Source: Cyclobacterium plantarum (GTDB taxonomy: Bacteria; Bacteroidota; Bacteroidia; Cytophagales; Cyclobacteriaceae). From it: 64,000 nt of DNA. Positions within the stretch are counted from its first letter, which is position 1. Every line of letters starts with the position of its first letter. Below are positions 45,673-55,258 of this stretch, piece after piece. The position numbers and the translations under genes are program-made. The stretch lies in the NCBI RefSeq assembly GCF_011290685.1, contig NZ_JAANYN010000001.1, positions 231,325 through 295,324 of the forward strand. The letters are read 5' to 3'. The notes below the pieces were generated by a model. That model was given only the letters and a program-made list of their open reading frames with translations. It was not told the origin of the DNA and made no database searches.

Positions 45673-47046
45673 ATGAAAATCAGAAAAATTAATTTAGAGG
45701 AAAACGAAATACCAGAAAATTGGTACAATATTATAGCGGATATGCCCAATAAGCCTTTGCCGCCCCTTCACCCGGGTACATTGGAACCCATAGGGCCGGA
45801 TGCGTTGGCACCCCTGTTTCCGGATGCATTGATCAGGCAGGAAGTGACTACTGATAAATGGGTGCCTATTCCAGACGAGGTACGCAACATGTACAGCATC
45901 TGGAGACCTACCCCCATGTACCGGGCCTATGGATTGGAAAAGGCATTGGATACCCCTGCCAAAATTTACTATAAATACGAAGGAGTGAGCCCTTCAGGAT
46001 CTCACAAACCCAATACGGCAATTCCCCAGGCCTATTACAACAAGCAGGAGGGTATCAAGAGAATTACCACTGAAACCGGTGCAGGCCAGTGGGGAAGTGC
46101 CCTTAGCTTTGCTTGCCAGCACTTCGGAATCGAATGTGATGTTTACATGGTCAGGCTTTCCTATAATGACAAGCCTTACAGGAAAATGATGATGAATACC
46201 TGGGGAGCAAACGTCTATCCTTCCCCGTCTGACAGGACGGAGGCTGGCCGCAGGGTACTTGCCGCAGATCCGGATTCGCCGGGAAGTTTGGGTATAGCCA
46301 TATCCGAGGCAGTGGAAATGGCAGCCACCAGAGCGGATACAAAATATGCCTTGGGCAGCGTTTTAAATCATGTCAAACTTCACCAGACCATCATTGGCAT
46401 GGAAGCCATCAAACAAATGGAAAAAGCAGGAAGCGACCTGCCCGATATTGTGATAGCTCCATTTGGAGGGGGATCCAATTTTGCCGGATTGTCCTTTCCA
46501 TTTTTGAGGTTAAACCTGGAATCTGGAAAAAAAATCCGCTGTATTGCCAGTGAGCCTTCCTCTTGTCCCAAGTTAACCAGAGGTGTGTTCAGGTATGATT
46601 TTGGGGATACGGCAGGCATGACGCCTCTTTTGCCCATGTACACCCTTGGACATGATTTTATCCCCGCACCTATTCATGCCGGAGGTTTACGCTATCATGG
46701 AGCTGGGGTGATTGTAAGTCAATTGCTAAAAGACCAGCTTATTGAAGCCCAGGCCCATGACAATCTGGAGATTTTTGAGGCAGGCGTGCTTTTTGCCAGG
46801 GCAGAGGGGATTATACCCGCTCCCGAGGCCAACCACGGAATAGCCACTGCTATCCGGGAAGCCAACAAGTGTAAAGAGGAAGGGGTTTCCAAAACGATCT
46901 TATTCAACCTTTGTGGCCATGGGAATTTTGACATGAAGGCTTATGATGATTATTTCGCCGGTAAAATCAGGCAGCATGAATTGAGCCAGGAGGAAATAGA
47001 TGCCTCCATTGCTAAATTGGGGACGCCTACCATACCGGTTGGTTAG
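45673..47046 (+). CDS. TrpB2-like PLP-dependent enzyme
   Basis: This 457-residue fold-type II PLP enzyme belongs to the TrpB2 branch of tryptophan synthase beta chains. The PLP Lys is Lys112 in SGSHKPNTA. TETGAGQWGSALSF carries the Glu of the active site, and APFGGGSNFAGL is the phosphate-binding loop. The long N-terminal extension (to about residue 75) and the extra C-terminal segment are typical of TrpB2, not of TrpB1. No other trp gene is near. It lies in a catabolic-looking run between an FG-GAP protein and a lactonase-like gene, so a role other than bulk tryptophan synthesis is possible. Confidence 0.9.
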   Translation: MKIRKINLEENEIPENWYNIIADMPNKPLPPLHPGTLEPIGPDALAPLFPDALIRQEVTTDKWVPIPDEVRNMYSIWRPTPMYRAYGLEKALDTPAKIYYKYEGVSPSGSHKPNTAIPQAYYNKQEGIKRITTETGAGQWGSALSFACQHFGIECDVYMVRLSYNDKPYRKMMMNTWGANVYPSPSDRTEAGRRVLAADPDSPGSLGIAISEAVEMAATRADTKYALGSVLNHVKLHQTIIGMEAIKQMEKAGSDLPDIVIAPFGGGSNFAGLSFPFLRLNLESGKKIRCIASEPSSCPKLTRGVFRYDFGDTAGMTPLLPMYTLGHDFIPAPIHAGGLRYHGAGVIVSQLLKDQLIEAQAHDNLEIFEAGVLFARAEGIIPAPEANHGIATAIREANKCKEEGVSKTILFNLCGHGNFDMKAYDDYFAGKIRQHELSQEEIDASIAKLGTPTIPVG

Positions 47047-47059
47047 GTGTTGAAGGAGC

Positions 47060-47989
47060 ATGAATAAAAGAGCATTTATTAGGAAAGGGATTCTGGCATC
47101 TGCTACTCTGGCGGTGGGGCCCTCATCCCTTTTTTCTTTTGAGGGAGCAAGGAGTTTTTCTTCCCATATCCCTGTAGTGGATACACACCTTCACCTTTGG
47201 GACCTGTCGGAAATGGATTATCCCTGGTTAAAGGGAAAAGGTCTGCCATTGGAAAAGAATTATTCATTGGCAGATTACCGAAAGGCTACAAAAGGTTTCC
47301 CTGTATCAAAAATGGTATTCGTCGAATGCGGCAGGGCTCCTGAGCAGTACCTGCAGGAGGTGGATTGGGTACAGGGGCTATCCGGGAAAAATCCGGAGAT
47401 TGCAGGCATGGTAGCCTATTTTCCCCTGGAAAAAGGAGCGGCTGCTCAGGAAGACATGGAGAAAATGGCAGAAAGGAATATCGTCAGGGGCATTAGAAAG
47501 TCTTTTATGCCTGGAAATAGCGGTTATTTCCAGGGGATAGCCTTGATGAAAAACTTTCACTGGGTATGTGAAGTGAATATCGGTCACGAGCAGCTGGGAG
47601 ACTTTCTTGATATGGTAAAAAAGTTTCCGGAGCAGGTTTTTATTCTGGACCATATGGTCAATCCGGATATCCGTAATCAGGATTGGAATACATGGGAGAA
47701 AGCTTTAATGCCTTTTGCTTCCCAGGACCGAGTTTATTGCAAAGTGTCAGGAATACTTACACGGACATCTTGGAACTGGGAATTGCCGGATATTCAGCCT
47801 TATTTCGATACTGTGATGGAGGTTTTTGGTCCGGATAGAATTATGTATGGAGGGGACTGGCCGGTGCTTCTTCGGGCCGAAACGCTGCACCGTTGGATAA
47901 CTTCTTTTTATGCGCTTTCCAAGGCATTGTCAATGGAAGAAAAAAGGAAACTGTTTCACAGTAACGCGGAATTGGTCTACAGGATTTAG
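47060..47989 (+). CDS. Exported amidohydrolase-2 family protein, lactonase-like
   Basis: This 309-residue TIM-barrel protein has an export signal (MNKRAFIRKGILASATLAVG). The domain opens with VVDTHLHLWDLSEMDYPWL, the metal-binding H-x-H and the WD/YPWL pattern seen in L-fuconolactonase and L-rhamnonolactonase relatives. Later blocks are VFILDHMVNP, YCKVSGIL and RIMYGGDWPVLL. It would hydrolyse a sugar lactone or related ester outside the cytoplasm. It starts 13 bp after the TrpB2 gene. Confidence 0.88.
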   Translation: MNKRAFIRKGILASATLAVGPSSLFSFEGARSFSSHIPVVDTHLHLWDLSEMDYPWLKGKGLPLEKNYSLADYRKATKGFPVSKMVFVECGRAPEQYLQEVDWVQGLSGKNPEIAGMVAYFPLEKGAAAQEDMEKMAERNIVRGIRKSFMPGNSGYFQGIALMKNFHWVCEVNIGHEQLGDFLDMVKKFPEQVFILDHMVNPDIRNQDWNTWEKALMPFASQDRVYCKVSGILTRTSWNWELPDIQPYFDTVMEVFGPDRIMYGGDWPVLLRAETLHRWITSFYALSKALSMEEKRKLFHSNAELVYRI

Positions 47990-48091
47990 GCCCTTGCTTC
48001 TGATTTCAGGTGATTTTCTTATTGAATACCAAATAATTTAGGAAGAATAGGGATTGATTTTTAAATTTAATCCACAAAAGAATAATTGAGT

Positions 48092-49513
48092 ATGCTTGAT
48101 AAACCAAATAAAGTAGAGAACACTGATTCCAGAAGGAGTTTCCTTAAATCTTCCACCCTTAGTGCGGCAGGATTTTTTATTGTCCCCAGGTTTGTACTTG
48201 GAGGTAAGGGCCATGTGGCACCTAGTGACAAGGTCAATGTAGGTATGATAGGCGTTGGAGGAAAAGGGCGGCAAAATGCACTGGACTTGATGAAACTGGA
48301 TGATGTGCAGATCACAGCTATCGCAGATCCGGGAGAGTATTGGGATTTGGCCAACTTTTACTACAGGTCCATAGCTGGAAGAGGCCCTGTGAAAAGAATG
48401 GTTGAGGATTTTTATGAAGACAGAACCAAAAACTACAAACTAAACGAATATCTGGATTTCCGGGAGATGCTCGAAAAGGAACAAGGCCTGGATGCCATAT
48501 GCTGTTCCACCCCTGATAATACCCATGCTGTTGTGACTTATGCTTCTATGAAGCTGGGAAAGCATGTTTATTGTGAGAAGCCCCTAACCCATAATATCAG
48601 GGAAGCCAGGATGATCAAAAAGTTGACAGAAGAGACGGGACTGGCCACGCAAATGGGAAATGTGGGACATAGTACCGATGGAATCCGGCAAACGGTAGAA
48701 TACCTGAGGGCTGGGGTCATTGGAGAAGTGAAAGAAACGCATTCCTGGGTTCCTGCTTCCCGGTGGATACCTGAAATGAAAGCTTTACCTACTTCAGCCA
48801 CACCAAAACCGCATGGATTTGATTGGGATTTGTGGCTGGGACCATCCGCGGACAGGCCTTATCATGAATGGTATTCCCCCGTAACCTGGAGAGATTTTTG
48901 GGATTTTGGCTGTGGAGCGTTAGGGGATTTTGGCTGTCACGATATGGATGCTGCCACCTGGGCTTTTGAACTGGGCTATCCAGACACCATAGAGGTTTTT
49001 CCAGCAGGTTTTAGCAATCAGGACATTGCTCCTTACGGGGAGATTGGGTATTATCATTTTCCAGACAACAATACCGGTAAACCCATTCATTTGACCTGGT
49101 ATTCAGGAGGAGTAAAACCTCCCTTGCACCCATCTCTGCCTGTTGGCTATCAGTGGCCTTCCCGTGGGACTTTATTTGTTGGGGATAAGGGTGTTATCGT
49201 GAATGGTGGTGACCGGGTCCCGCATGTTTTCCCCGAAAGTCTGGCTGAAAGTATGAAAAAACCTGATGAAACCATCCCCAGGTCAAATGGACATTTCAGG
49301 GATTGGGTAGATGCTATCAAAGGTGGTCCTGCTGCCAGTGCCAATTTTGAATACGGGGCCCATTTGACAGAAATCACCTTGCTGGGTGTTTTATCACTGA
49401 GAATGAAAGGCCAGAAAATCCATTGGGATGCAGCCAACCTGAAAGCTACAGGTTTGGATGAAGCAGATACTTACATCAGCGAACCGGTACGGTCTGGTTG
49501 GGAGATGAGTTGA
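48092..49513 (+). CDS. Gfo/Idh/MocA-family oxidoreductase, Tat-exported
   Basis: This 473-residue protein has a Tat signal with DSRRSFLKSSTLSAAGFFIV. The Rossmann domain starts at KVNVGMIGVGGKGRQNAL, and YCEKPLTHNIREAR holds the family E-K-P motif. A C-terminal dimerisation domain follows (FWDFGCGALGDFGCHDMDAATW). The family oxidises, reduces or otherwise modifies sugars and related compounds with NAD(P), and exported members are frequent in Bacteroidota. It starts 102 bp after the lactonase-like gene. The ATG at 48092 is preferred over a TTG two codons upstream. Confidence 0.92.
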   Translation: MLDKPNKVENTDSRRSFLKSSTLSAAGFFIVPRFVLGGKGHVAPSDKVNVGMIGVGGKGRQNALDLMKLDDVQITAIADPGEYWDLANFYYRSIAGRGPVKRMVEDFYEDRTKNYKLNEYLDFREMLEKEQGLDAICCSTPDNTHAVVTYASMKLGKHVYCEKPLTHNIREARMIKKLTEETGLATQMGNVGHSTDGIRQTVEYLRAGVIGEVKETHSWVPASRWIPEMKALPTSATPKPHGFDWDLWLGPSADRPYHEWYSPVTWRDFWDFGCGALGDFGCHDMDAATWAFELGYPDTIEVFPAGFSNQDIAPYGEIGYYHFPDNNTGKPIHLTWYSGGVKPPLHPSLPVGYQWPSRGTLFVGDKGVIVNGGDRVPHVFPESLAESMKKPDETIPRSNGHFRDWVDAIKGGPAASANFEYGAHLTEITLLGVLSLRMKGQKIHWDAANLKATGLDEADTYISEPVRSGWEMS

Positions 49514-49528
49514 TTGAGCCACCAAAAG

Positions 49529-49559
49529 GAAATCCCGTACATTAAATGCACGGGATTTC
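49529..49559. terminator. Probable bidirectional terminator
   Basis: The arms GAAATCCCGT and ACGGGATTTC pair perfectly around an 11-base spacer that can extend the stem. The hairpin lies between the convergent oxidoreductase and BatA genes. The T tract is weak. Confidence 0.65.
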
Positions 49560-49586
49560 TCTATGAGCCTGTATCGGAATGTCCCG

Positions 49587-50627
49587 TTAATCCAATAGGA
49601 AATTATTGAAAAAGGTACTTTTTAAAATCATCCAAAAGAAGAAAAATACGATCCCCCAAAAAAGGTAAGGCCGGTAATAGTCCATGGTCTCCTTGTATCT
49701 GGATTCTATGATTTCAGCTTTTTCCAATTCGTCAATCCTGGCAAAAATATTCTCCAGGGCCTGATCATCTGAAGCCCGGAAAAACTCTCCATCTGTTATT
49801 CTGGCGATATTTCTCAGGGTTTCTTCATTCAGGTAACTTTCGATCATTTGGGGTCTTCCGAAAAAATCTGTGCCGTAAGGTACCATTCCATCCTTTCCAA
49901 CAGCAATGGTATAGGTTTTAATCCCCATTGCCTCCGCCAATTGGGCGGCAAATACAGGGTCTACATTTCCTGCATTGTTATCCCCATCACTCAAAAGGAC
50001 CATTACCTTGGATTTTGCCTCTGATTCCCTCATTCTGTTGGTAGCGGTGGAAACGGCACTGCCAATAGCTGTTCCTTTGGCATCCATCATATTAAAGGTA
50101 ATGCTTTCTACCAGATCTGTTAAAAGTTCGTAATCTGTGGTCAGCGGGGCAAGGGAAAAGGCCTCTCCTGAAAAAATAACCATTCCTATCCTGTCTGCTA
50201 CCCTGCCATTGATAAATTCGATGGCGGTTTCTTTGGCGGCTTCCAGGCGGTTTGGTGTAAAATCCTGTAAATCCATAGATTCAGAAATATCCAAAACAAG
50301 CATGATGTCTATTCCCTCCGTATACTGCTCCACTTTTTCATTGGTGCGCTGCGGCCTGGCAAGCGCAATGACCACCATCCATAGCGCCAGTAGAAAGAAT
50401 AAGGATGGTATCAGTCTCAGGTAGGTCCATGGATTATTTCTGGAGATCATTTTAGGAAGAGAAAGTTCCAGGACCGGTTTTTTAAGCAGTTTGATAAATT
50501 TTCTTATCAAAAGAATGAGCGGTATGGCCCAGATAAGGTGCAACAGGAAAAAATTTTCCCATTCATATGAACGGAATGTTTCCTGCGTAAACCAGGTCCA
50601 TGAGATATAGGAAGAGATGTCATCCAT
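49587..50627 (-). CDS. BatA-like von Willebrand A domain membrane protein
   Basis: This 346-residue inner-membrane protein has two N-terminal helices (about residues 27-47 and 71-91), a VWA domain and a C-terminal helix near residue 325. The MIDAS metal site is DIMLVLDISESMD (Asp113, Ser115, Ser117) with later LLSDGDNNAGN. This is the BatA layout found in aerotolerance-type clusters. It overlaps the preceding gene by 8 bp and ends the three-gene operon. Confidence 0.92.
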   Translation of the reverse strand: MDDISSYISWTWFTQETFRSYEWENFFLLHLIWAIPLILLIRKFIKLLKKPVLELSLPKMISRNNPWTYLRLIPSLFFLLALWMVVIALARPQRTNEKVEQYTEGIDIMLVLDISESMDLQDFTPNRLEAAKETAIEFINGRVADRIGMVIFSGEAFSLAPLTTDYELLTDLVESITFNMMDAKGTAIGSAVSTATNRMRESEAKSKVMVLLSDGDNNAGNVDPVFAAQLAEAMGIKTYTIAVGKDGMVPYGTDFFGRPQMIESYLNEETLRNIARITDGEFFRASDDQALENIFARIDELEKAEIIESRYKETMDYYRPYLFWGIVFFFFWMILKSTFFNNFLLD

Positions 50628-51522
50628 GCTGTCGAATATTTTCTATTTTTTCTTCCAGTTGCTGCCTGGATACTTCAAGCAGGCTGTCACAGGCCTCCCG
50701 GATATGCTCGTCTATCCTGTTGGCATAAATGATCAGTTCTATTTTTCTGAAATCTTTGACAATGTCCGGATTTTCAAGGTATTCCGATATTTCTGTGGCT
50801 GTCCATTCCTTGTAAGGCAATCCGGTAAGATTTTCCAGGTAACCTTTCCAAAGTCCCAAAAGTTCGTCAGCCTCCTGGATTTCGGGTTGATCTACCAAAG
50901 TTTGCATGGATTGCTCCCAGTTGTTGAGAAAATGTTTCCATTTCTTATTTTCCCGATAAATTTTCCAGCGTTTTCTGATGCCTCCTCCAAAGAAATATAC
51001 TGCCAAAACCGCCAAAATCACCAATGCCAGCAAACCAATGATCAGGTAGGGATAGTTAAAGGCCGTAGGGATACTCAGGTAGCTGTCATTTTGCTGGAAA
51101 GCCAGGTCTTCCGGCATTTCGTCTATGGTGAGTTTTAATGCAAGAGGTGCCGCCTCCGCAAAATGGCTGATACTGTCATATTTCAAGACTTCAAAAACCG
51201 GCAGGCGGAAAAGTTGAAGGGAATCCAAAGAAAAATTGGACAGCCAGTACACCGCGCTATCCAGAGTCGTACTATCGGTGGTCAGCGAAGCAAAGGTTTG
51301 TTTCTCCAGAAATTCAAATTCCCCAAAATTATACGTTGAATCGGGAAAAAGTAGGGGAAGGTCGCTTGGGTACCGTGCTTTTAAAACATAACCCACCCGT
51401 TCACCCAGCATGGCTGAATCCTGAAGGAAATAGCTTTCTACCGCTACATCCTGTCCCTTAACACCGGCAGCAAGCATCAGCAAAAAAAACACCTGGAAAA
51501 ATACTTTTGTTATTTTATCCAC
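50620..51522 (-). CDS. Bat-locus membrane protein of unknown function
   Basis: This 300-residue protein has a Sec signal ending near VKGQ (residue 24), a periplasmic beta-rich part of about 125 residues (VAVESYFLQDSAMLGERVGY), one membrane helix near residues 152-176 (LIIGLLALVILAVLAVYFFG) and a helical cytoplasmic tail. This form is common between DUF58 and BatA genes in Bacteroidota. It overlaps both neighbours by 8 bp, so all three are translationally coupled. Confidence 0.82.
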   Translation of the reverse strand: MDKITKVFFQVFFLLMLAAGVKGQDVAVESYFLQDSAMLGERVGYVLKARYPSDLPLLFPDSTYNFGEFEFLEKQTFASLTTDSTTLDSAVYWLSNFSLDSLQLFRLPVFEVLKYDSISHFAEAAPLALKLTIDEMPEDLAFQQNDSYLSIPTAFNYPYLIIGLLALVILAVLAVYFFGGGIRKRWKIYRENKKWKHFLNNWEQSMQTLVDQPEIQEADELLGLWKGYLENLTGLPYKEWTATEISEYLENPDIVKDFRKIELIIYANRIDEHIREACDSLLEVSRQQLEEKIENIRQHG

Positions 51523-52393
51523 GCTTCATGGTTTTATTTCTCAACTTAAATAATTCCATTAAAGGTAGAACAATGTCTTGTTGGGTGTCTATTTGCAGGT
51601 AATTGATTTGGTTTTTTTTACAAAAATCTTTTAGTTTTACTCGGTCACTGGAAAAGGAAGTGGATATTTTCCTTGAAAACCCGCCGAAAGCAGTGTTTAC
51701 CCAGGTTGTTTTTCCTCCTTCTTTATCAAATACCGGAATGATTCCAAGTGATGGAAGTGCAGATTCGATAGGGTCTGTCATTTGTAGCACGACCAGATCG
51801 TGCTTATTGGCCAAAGCTTTTAACGGTTTTTCATAATTTTCGTCGATAAAATCAGAGATGACAATGATGACGCTTCTTTTCTTTATCAGATTCAGACAAA
51901 AAGTAAACATTCCGTAAAGGTCAGTTCCTAAAGATCTATTCTTGTGGTTAAAGATTCCCTTGATAATTTTAACGGCCTGTCTGCTTCCTTTGCCCGGCAA
52001 AATGATTTTTTCTTTTTCGTCTGAATAGCTTATTAACCCCACTTGTGAGCCTTCATGGATACCAGCTAGTGTTAAAACTCCGGCTATTTCCCGTCCCAGA
52101 TCTATTTTCTTCCTTTCTTTGCTACCTATATCCTGTGATCCACTGATATCCAATAGAAAATAAACCGCCTGGTCTTTGTCTTCCTTAAAGGTTTTGACAA
52201 AGGTGCCGTGTCCTTTTGCAGAAACTTTCCATTCAATTGTTCTGATGTCATCCCCGTATTGATAAGGGCGAAGGTCGTCAAATTCCAACCCAGCACCTTT
52301 AAAAATGGATTGGTGATCACCCTGAAGGTGACTATTGGCCACTTTTCTCATGGTGATTTCGTACCTTCTGAGTTTTTTTATTAGCTGGTTCAT
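51515..52393 (-). CDS. DUF58 domain protein
   Basis: This 292-residue cytoplasmic protein has the DUF58 hallmarks FDDLRPYQYGDDIRTIEWK and a VWA-like fold start at YFLLDISGSQD. There is no membrane segment. DUF58 proteins normally work with a MoxR AAA+ ATPase encoded just upstream. Here the upstream neighbour is instead a divergent DUF4296 gene, so the ATPase must be elsewhere or absent. It is the first gene of the three-gene operon. Confidence 0.92.
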   Translation of the reverse strand: MNQLIKKLRRYEITMRKVANSHLQGDHQSIFKGAGLEFDDLRPYQYGDDIRTIEWKVSAKGHGTFVKTFKEDKDQAVYFLLDISGSQDIGSKERKKIDLGREIAGVLTLAGIHEGSQVGLISYSDEKEKIILPGKGSRQAVKIIKGIFNHKNRSLGTDLYGMFTFCLNLIKKRSVIIVISDFIDENYEKPLKALANKHDLVVLQMTDPIESALPSLGIIPVFDKEGGKTTWVNTAFGGFSRKISTSFSSDRVKLKDFCKKNQINYLQIDTQQDIVLPLMELFKLRNKTMKRG

Positions 52394-52499
52394 TTTTCGG
52401 TCTCAATGAGAGGCCTAATTTAGCAGTCTCTATTGAATAATAAAACGACTTTGCCTATACTTATTGTCAATTTTAAAAGGAAATAGGTAATTTTGGATT

Positions 52500-52838
52500 G
52501 TGAAATATACTTATCTAGCTTTTGCTTTTATTTTTGCTATTGCTTCCTGCCAGGAAAAGGATGTACCCGAAAACATTTTGTCAGAAGATCAGATGGTGAA
52601 TATTTTGGTGGATATTCATTTAACAGAGGGGTTTGTCCAATCGCTTTCCATTCCTTACGATTCCTCCAAAGTATTGTATCCGATTCTGGAAAAACAAATC
52701 TTCGAGAAATATGGTATACCTGATAGTGTTTATATCGAAAGCCTGGAATACTATTTGAGAGACGTGTCCAAAATGGAGTATTTATACGAACGGACTATCG
52801 ATTCACTGACCGTAAGAGAGAAAAATTTTCAGGAATAG
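52500..52838 (+). CDS. DUF4296 lipoprotein
   Basis: This 112-residue lipoprotein is translated from a GTG at 52500. The signal KYTYLAFAFIFAIASC ends with Cys17. LSEDQMVNILVDIHLTEGFV and IFEKYGIPDSVYIESLEYYL are the conserved DUF4296 blocks. The family is specific to Bacteroidota and has no known function. mutS2 begins at the base after its stop codon, so the two are co-transcribed. Confidence 0.9.
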   Translation: MKYTYLAFAFIFAIASCQEKDVPENILSEDQMVNILVDIHLTEGFVQSLSIPYDSSKVLYPILEKQIFEKYGIPDSVYIESLEYYLRDVSKMEYLYERTIDSLTVREKNFQE

Positions 52839-55232
52839 ATGAAATTATATCCTTCAAACATGGAAGAAAAGATCAATTTTGATAAAATCAAGGAATTGAT
52901 CAGAGAAGAATGTACCAGTAGTTTGGGCGTTGATTTTGTCGGGAAAGTAAGTTTTTCCAGGGACAGAAAATTGTTAACCAAACTTTTGGAACAAACCGAC
53001 GAATTCAGGCAAATACTTGTTTCCGGAGACCCTTTTCCCGCATCAAATTTCATCAACATTTACCCTTATCTGGAAAAGGCGAAAATAGAGGGGACTTTTC
53101 TTTTTGAGGATGAGTTTCATGAGATCAGGCTGGGCCTTAAAACCCTGGATGGATGCGTTTCTTTTTTTTACAAGTACCAAGAAGAATATCCCCAATTGCA
53201 CCAATTGTTGGGCATGGTGGAGGAAAATATCCCTTTGGAAAAAAGTATCGCAAAGGTAATTGATGAGAAAGGAAAAATAAAAAACAATGCTTCTCAGGAG
53301 CTGAACCTTATACGCACCCAACTTGCCTATGAGGAAAACAGGATTAGGAAAGTTTTGGACCATATTTACCGATCTGTCAAGGCCCAGGGCTTTACTCCCG
53401 AGGATGCCTCTGTAACCGTCAGGGGAGGTAGGATGGTAATCCCTGTTCTTGCGGAATACAAAAAGCGGATCAAGGGTTTTATCCATGATGAATCAGCTAC
53501 AGGTCAGACCGTATATTTGGAGCCGGCAGAGGTTTTGGATATCAACAATGAAATCAAGGACCTGGAGTATATGGAACGGAGAGAGGTGCAGAAAATCCTT
53601 ACCAGATTAACCGATGAACTCCGGGCGTACATTCCTGTACTCAGGCGGGCATTTTATTTTCTCGGCATGATAGACTTTATCCGTGCCAAGGCCAGGTTTG
53701 CATTGAAAATCAATGCTGTTAACCCGGCAATGGGTAAAGAAAAGGACCTGTCATGGGTTAAAGCCAGGCACCCACTTTTGGAAATGGCGCTGTTGCAACA
53801 GCAAAAGACCATAGTGCCGGTCTCTATCAAGCTTGATCCGAATCATAGACTACTGGTGATCTCAGGGCCCAATGCCGGTGGTAAATCCGTAACCCTAAAA
53901 ACGGTGGCATTGGTGCAGTACATGTATCAATGTGGTCTTTTGGTTCCCATGGAACCCAACTCCAAATGCTGCCTATTTGACCAGATCTTTATCGACATTG
54001 GCGATGAGCAAAACATAGAGAATGATCTGAGTACCTACAGTTCTCACCTGATGAACATGAAGTACTTCACCCTTCATGCCAATAAAAACACCTTGTTTTT
54101 TATCGATGAATTTGGCACCGGAACCGAACCTCAATTTGGAGGGGCCATAGCTGAAGCCATCCTGATCGCCCTAAATAAGTCAGCTGCCTTTGGAATCGTC
54201 ACTACGCATTACGGCAACCTCAAACAACTGGCTTCAAAAAGCCCGGGCATGGTAAACGGTGCCATGCGCTATGATGTGGATAGGTTAGAGCCTTTGTATG
54301 AGCTGGAGATTGGCAAACCGGGAAGTTCGTTTGCATTTGAGATAGCTGGTAAAATAGGCATTCCAACGGAGATAATCCTGCACGCCAAAGCCCAGGTCGG
54401 GGAAACAAGGGTAAGGTATGAAAAACTGTTACTGAAGGTAGAAAGTGAGAAGAATAAATACGAAAACCTGATGGCAGAGACGCAGCGGAAAGAACGGCTT
54501 TTGGGGCAGCGGCTCCAGGAGTACAATTCCCTGAAATCTACTTTAGACGAACAACAAAAGAACATCATCAACGAGGCAAAGACCCAAGCCAAATTATTGA
54601 TGGATGAAGCCAATAAAAAAATTGAGCATACCATCCGATCTATAAAGGAGTCTCAGGCAGATCAGGAAGCCACCCGGCAATTGAGAAAAGATCTTGATGC
54701 GCATAAAGTTGCCATCCAACCGGAAAAGCCGGCGGTTTCGCAACCAAAGACGATACAGGTATTGGGAGGGTCCATCGGGGTTGGGGACCAGGTAAGGCTA
54801 AAGGACAACGGTGCCCTGGCCGAAGTGATGGAGATCAAGGGAAAACAAGCTTCCATACTAATGGGGGATCTGAAGTCCAATGTGAAAATTAGCCGGTTGG
54901 AAAAAATTTCCAATACTTCTTTAAAGAAGGAAAAAAAGGCCATGGGGAAACGGGCAACTTATGATACGACCAGTAAAATGGCAGCATTCTCGCCCAATCT
55001 GGACATCAGGGGAAAAAGGGGAGAAGAAGTCCTCCAGCTGGTTCAGAACTTTATAGACGAAGGATACATGTTGGGTATGGATGAACTTAAAGTCATCCAC
55101 GGCAAAGGGGACGGCATTTTGAGGGACCTTACCAGAAACCTTATCAGGAAAATGTCATCCGTTACCAGTTTTTCCGACGAACATGCAGACAGGGGTGGGT
55201 CTGGAGTGACCCTGGTGCAGCTCAAACAATAA
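52839..55232 (+). CDS. mutS2: MutS2 (endonuclease/ribosome-rescue ATPase)
   Basis: This 797-residue protein is full length. Order of parts: MutS core/lever region (residues 1-300), ABC-type ATPase with Walker A GPNAGGKSVTLKT (near residues 343-355) and Walker B LFFIDEFGTGTEPQ, a long coiled coil (about 510-620), and a C-terminal Smr domain with DIRGKRGEE and VIHGKGDGILR. MutS2 suppresses recombination in some bacteria and splits collided ribosomes in others. This sequence does not decide between them. Translation is coupled to the DUF4296 gene. Confidence 0.96.
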   Translation: MKLYPSNMEEKINFDKIKELIREECTSSLGVDFVGKVSFSRDRKLLTKLLEQTDEFRQILVSGDPFPASNFINIYPYLEKAKIEGTFLFEDEFHEIRLGLKTLDGCVSFFYKYQEEYPQLHQLLGMVEENIPLEKSIAKVIDEKGKIKNNASQELNLIRTQLAYEENRIRKVLDHIYRSVKAQGFTPEDASVTVRGGRMVIPVLAEYKKRIKGFIHDESATGQTVYLEPAEVLDINNEIKDLEYMERREVQKILTRLTDELRAYIPVLRRAFYFLGMIDFIRAKARFALKINAVNPAMGKEKDLSWVKARHPLLEMALLQQQKTIVPVSIKLDPNHRLLVISGPNAGGKSVTLKTVALVQYMYQCGLLVPMEPNSKCCLFDQIFIDIGDEQNIENDLSTYSSHLMNMKYFTLHANKNTLFFIDEFGTGTEPQFGGAIAEAILIALNKSAAFGIVTTHYGNLKQLASKSPGMVNGAMRYDVDRLEPLYELEIGKPGSSFAFEIAGKIGIPTEIILHAKAQVGETRVRYEKLLLKVESEKNKYENLMAETQRKERLLGQRLQEYNSLKSTLDEQQKNIINEAKTQAKLLMDEANKKIEHTIRSIKESQADQEATRQLRKDLDAHKVAIQPEKPAVSQPKTIQVLGGSIGVGDQVRLKDNGALAEVMEIKGKQASILMGDLKSNVKISRLEKISNTSLKKEKKAMGKRATYDTTSKMAAFSPNLDIRGKRGEEVLQLVQNFIDEGYMLGMDELKVIHGKGDGILRDLTRNLIRKMSSVTSFSDEHADRGGSGVTLVQLKQ

Positions 55233-55258
55233 TTTTTTCCATCAAATTGATCAGATCC

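Noticed and set aside
45673-47046. Canonical biosynthetic trpB
   Set aside because: The long N-terminal extension and motif set are those of TrpB2, and no trpA or other trp gene is adjacent.
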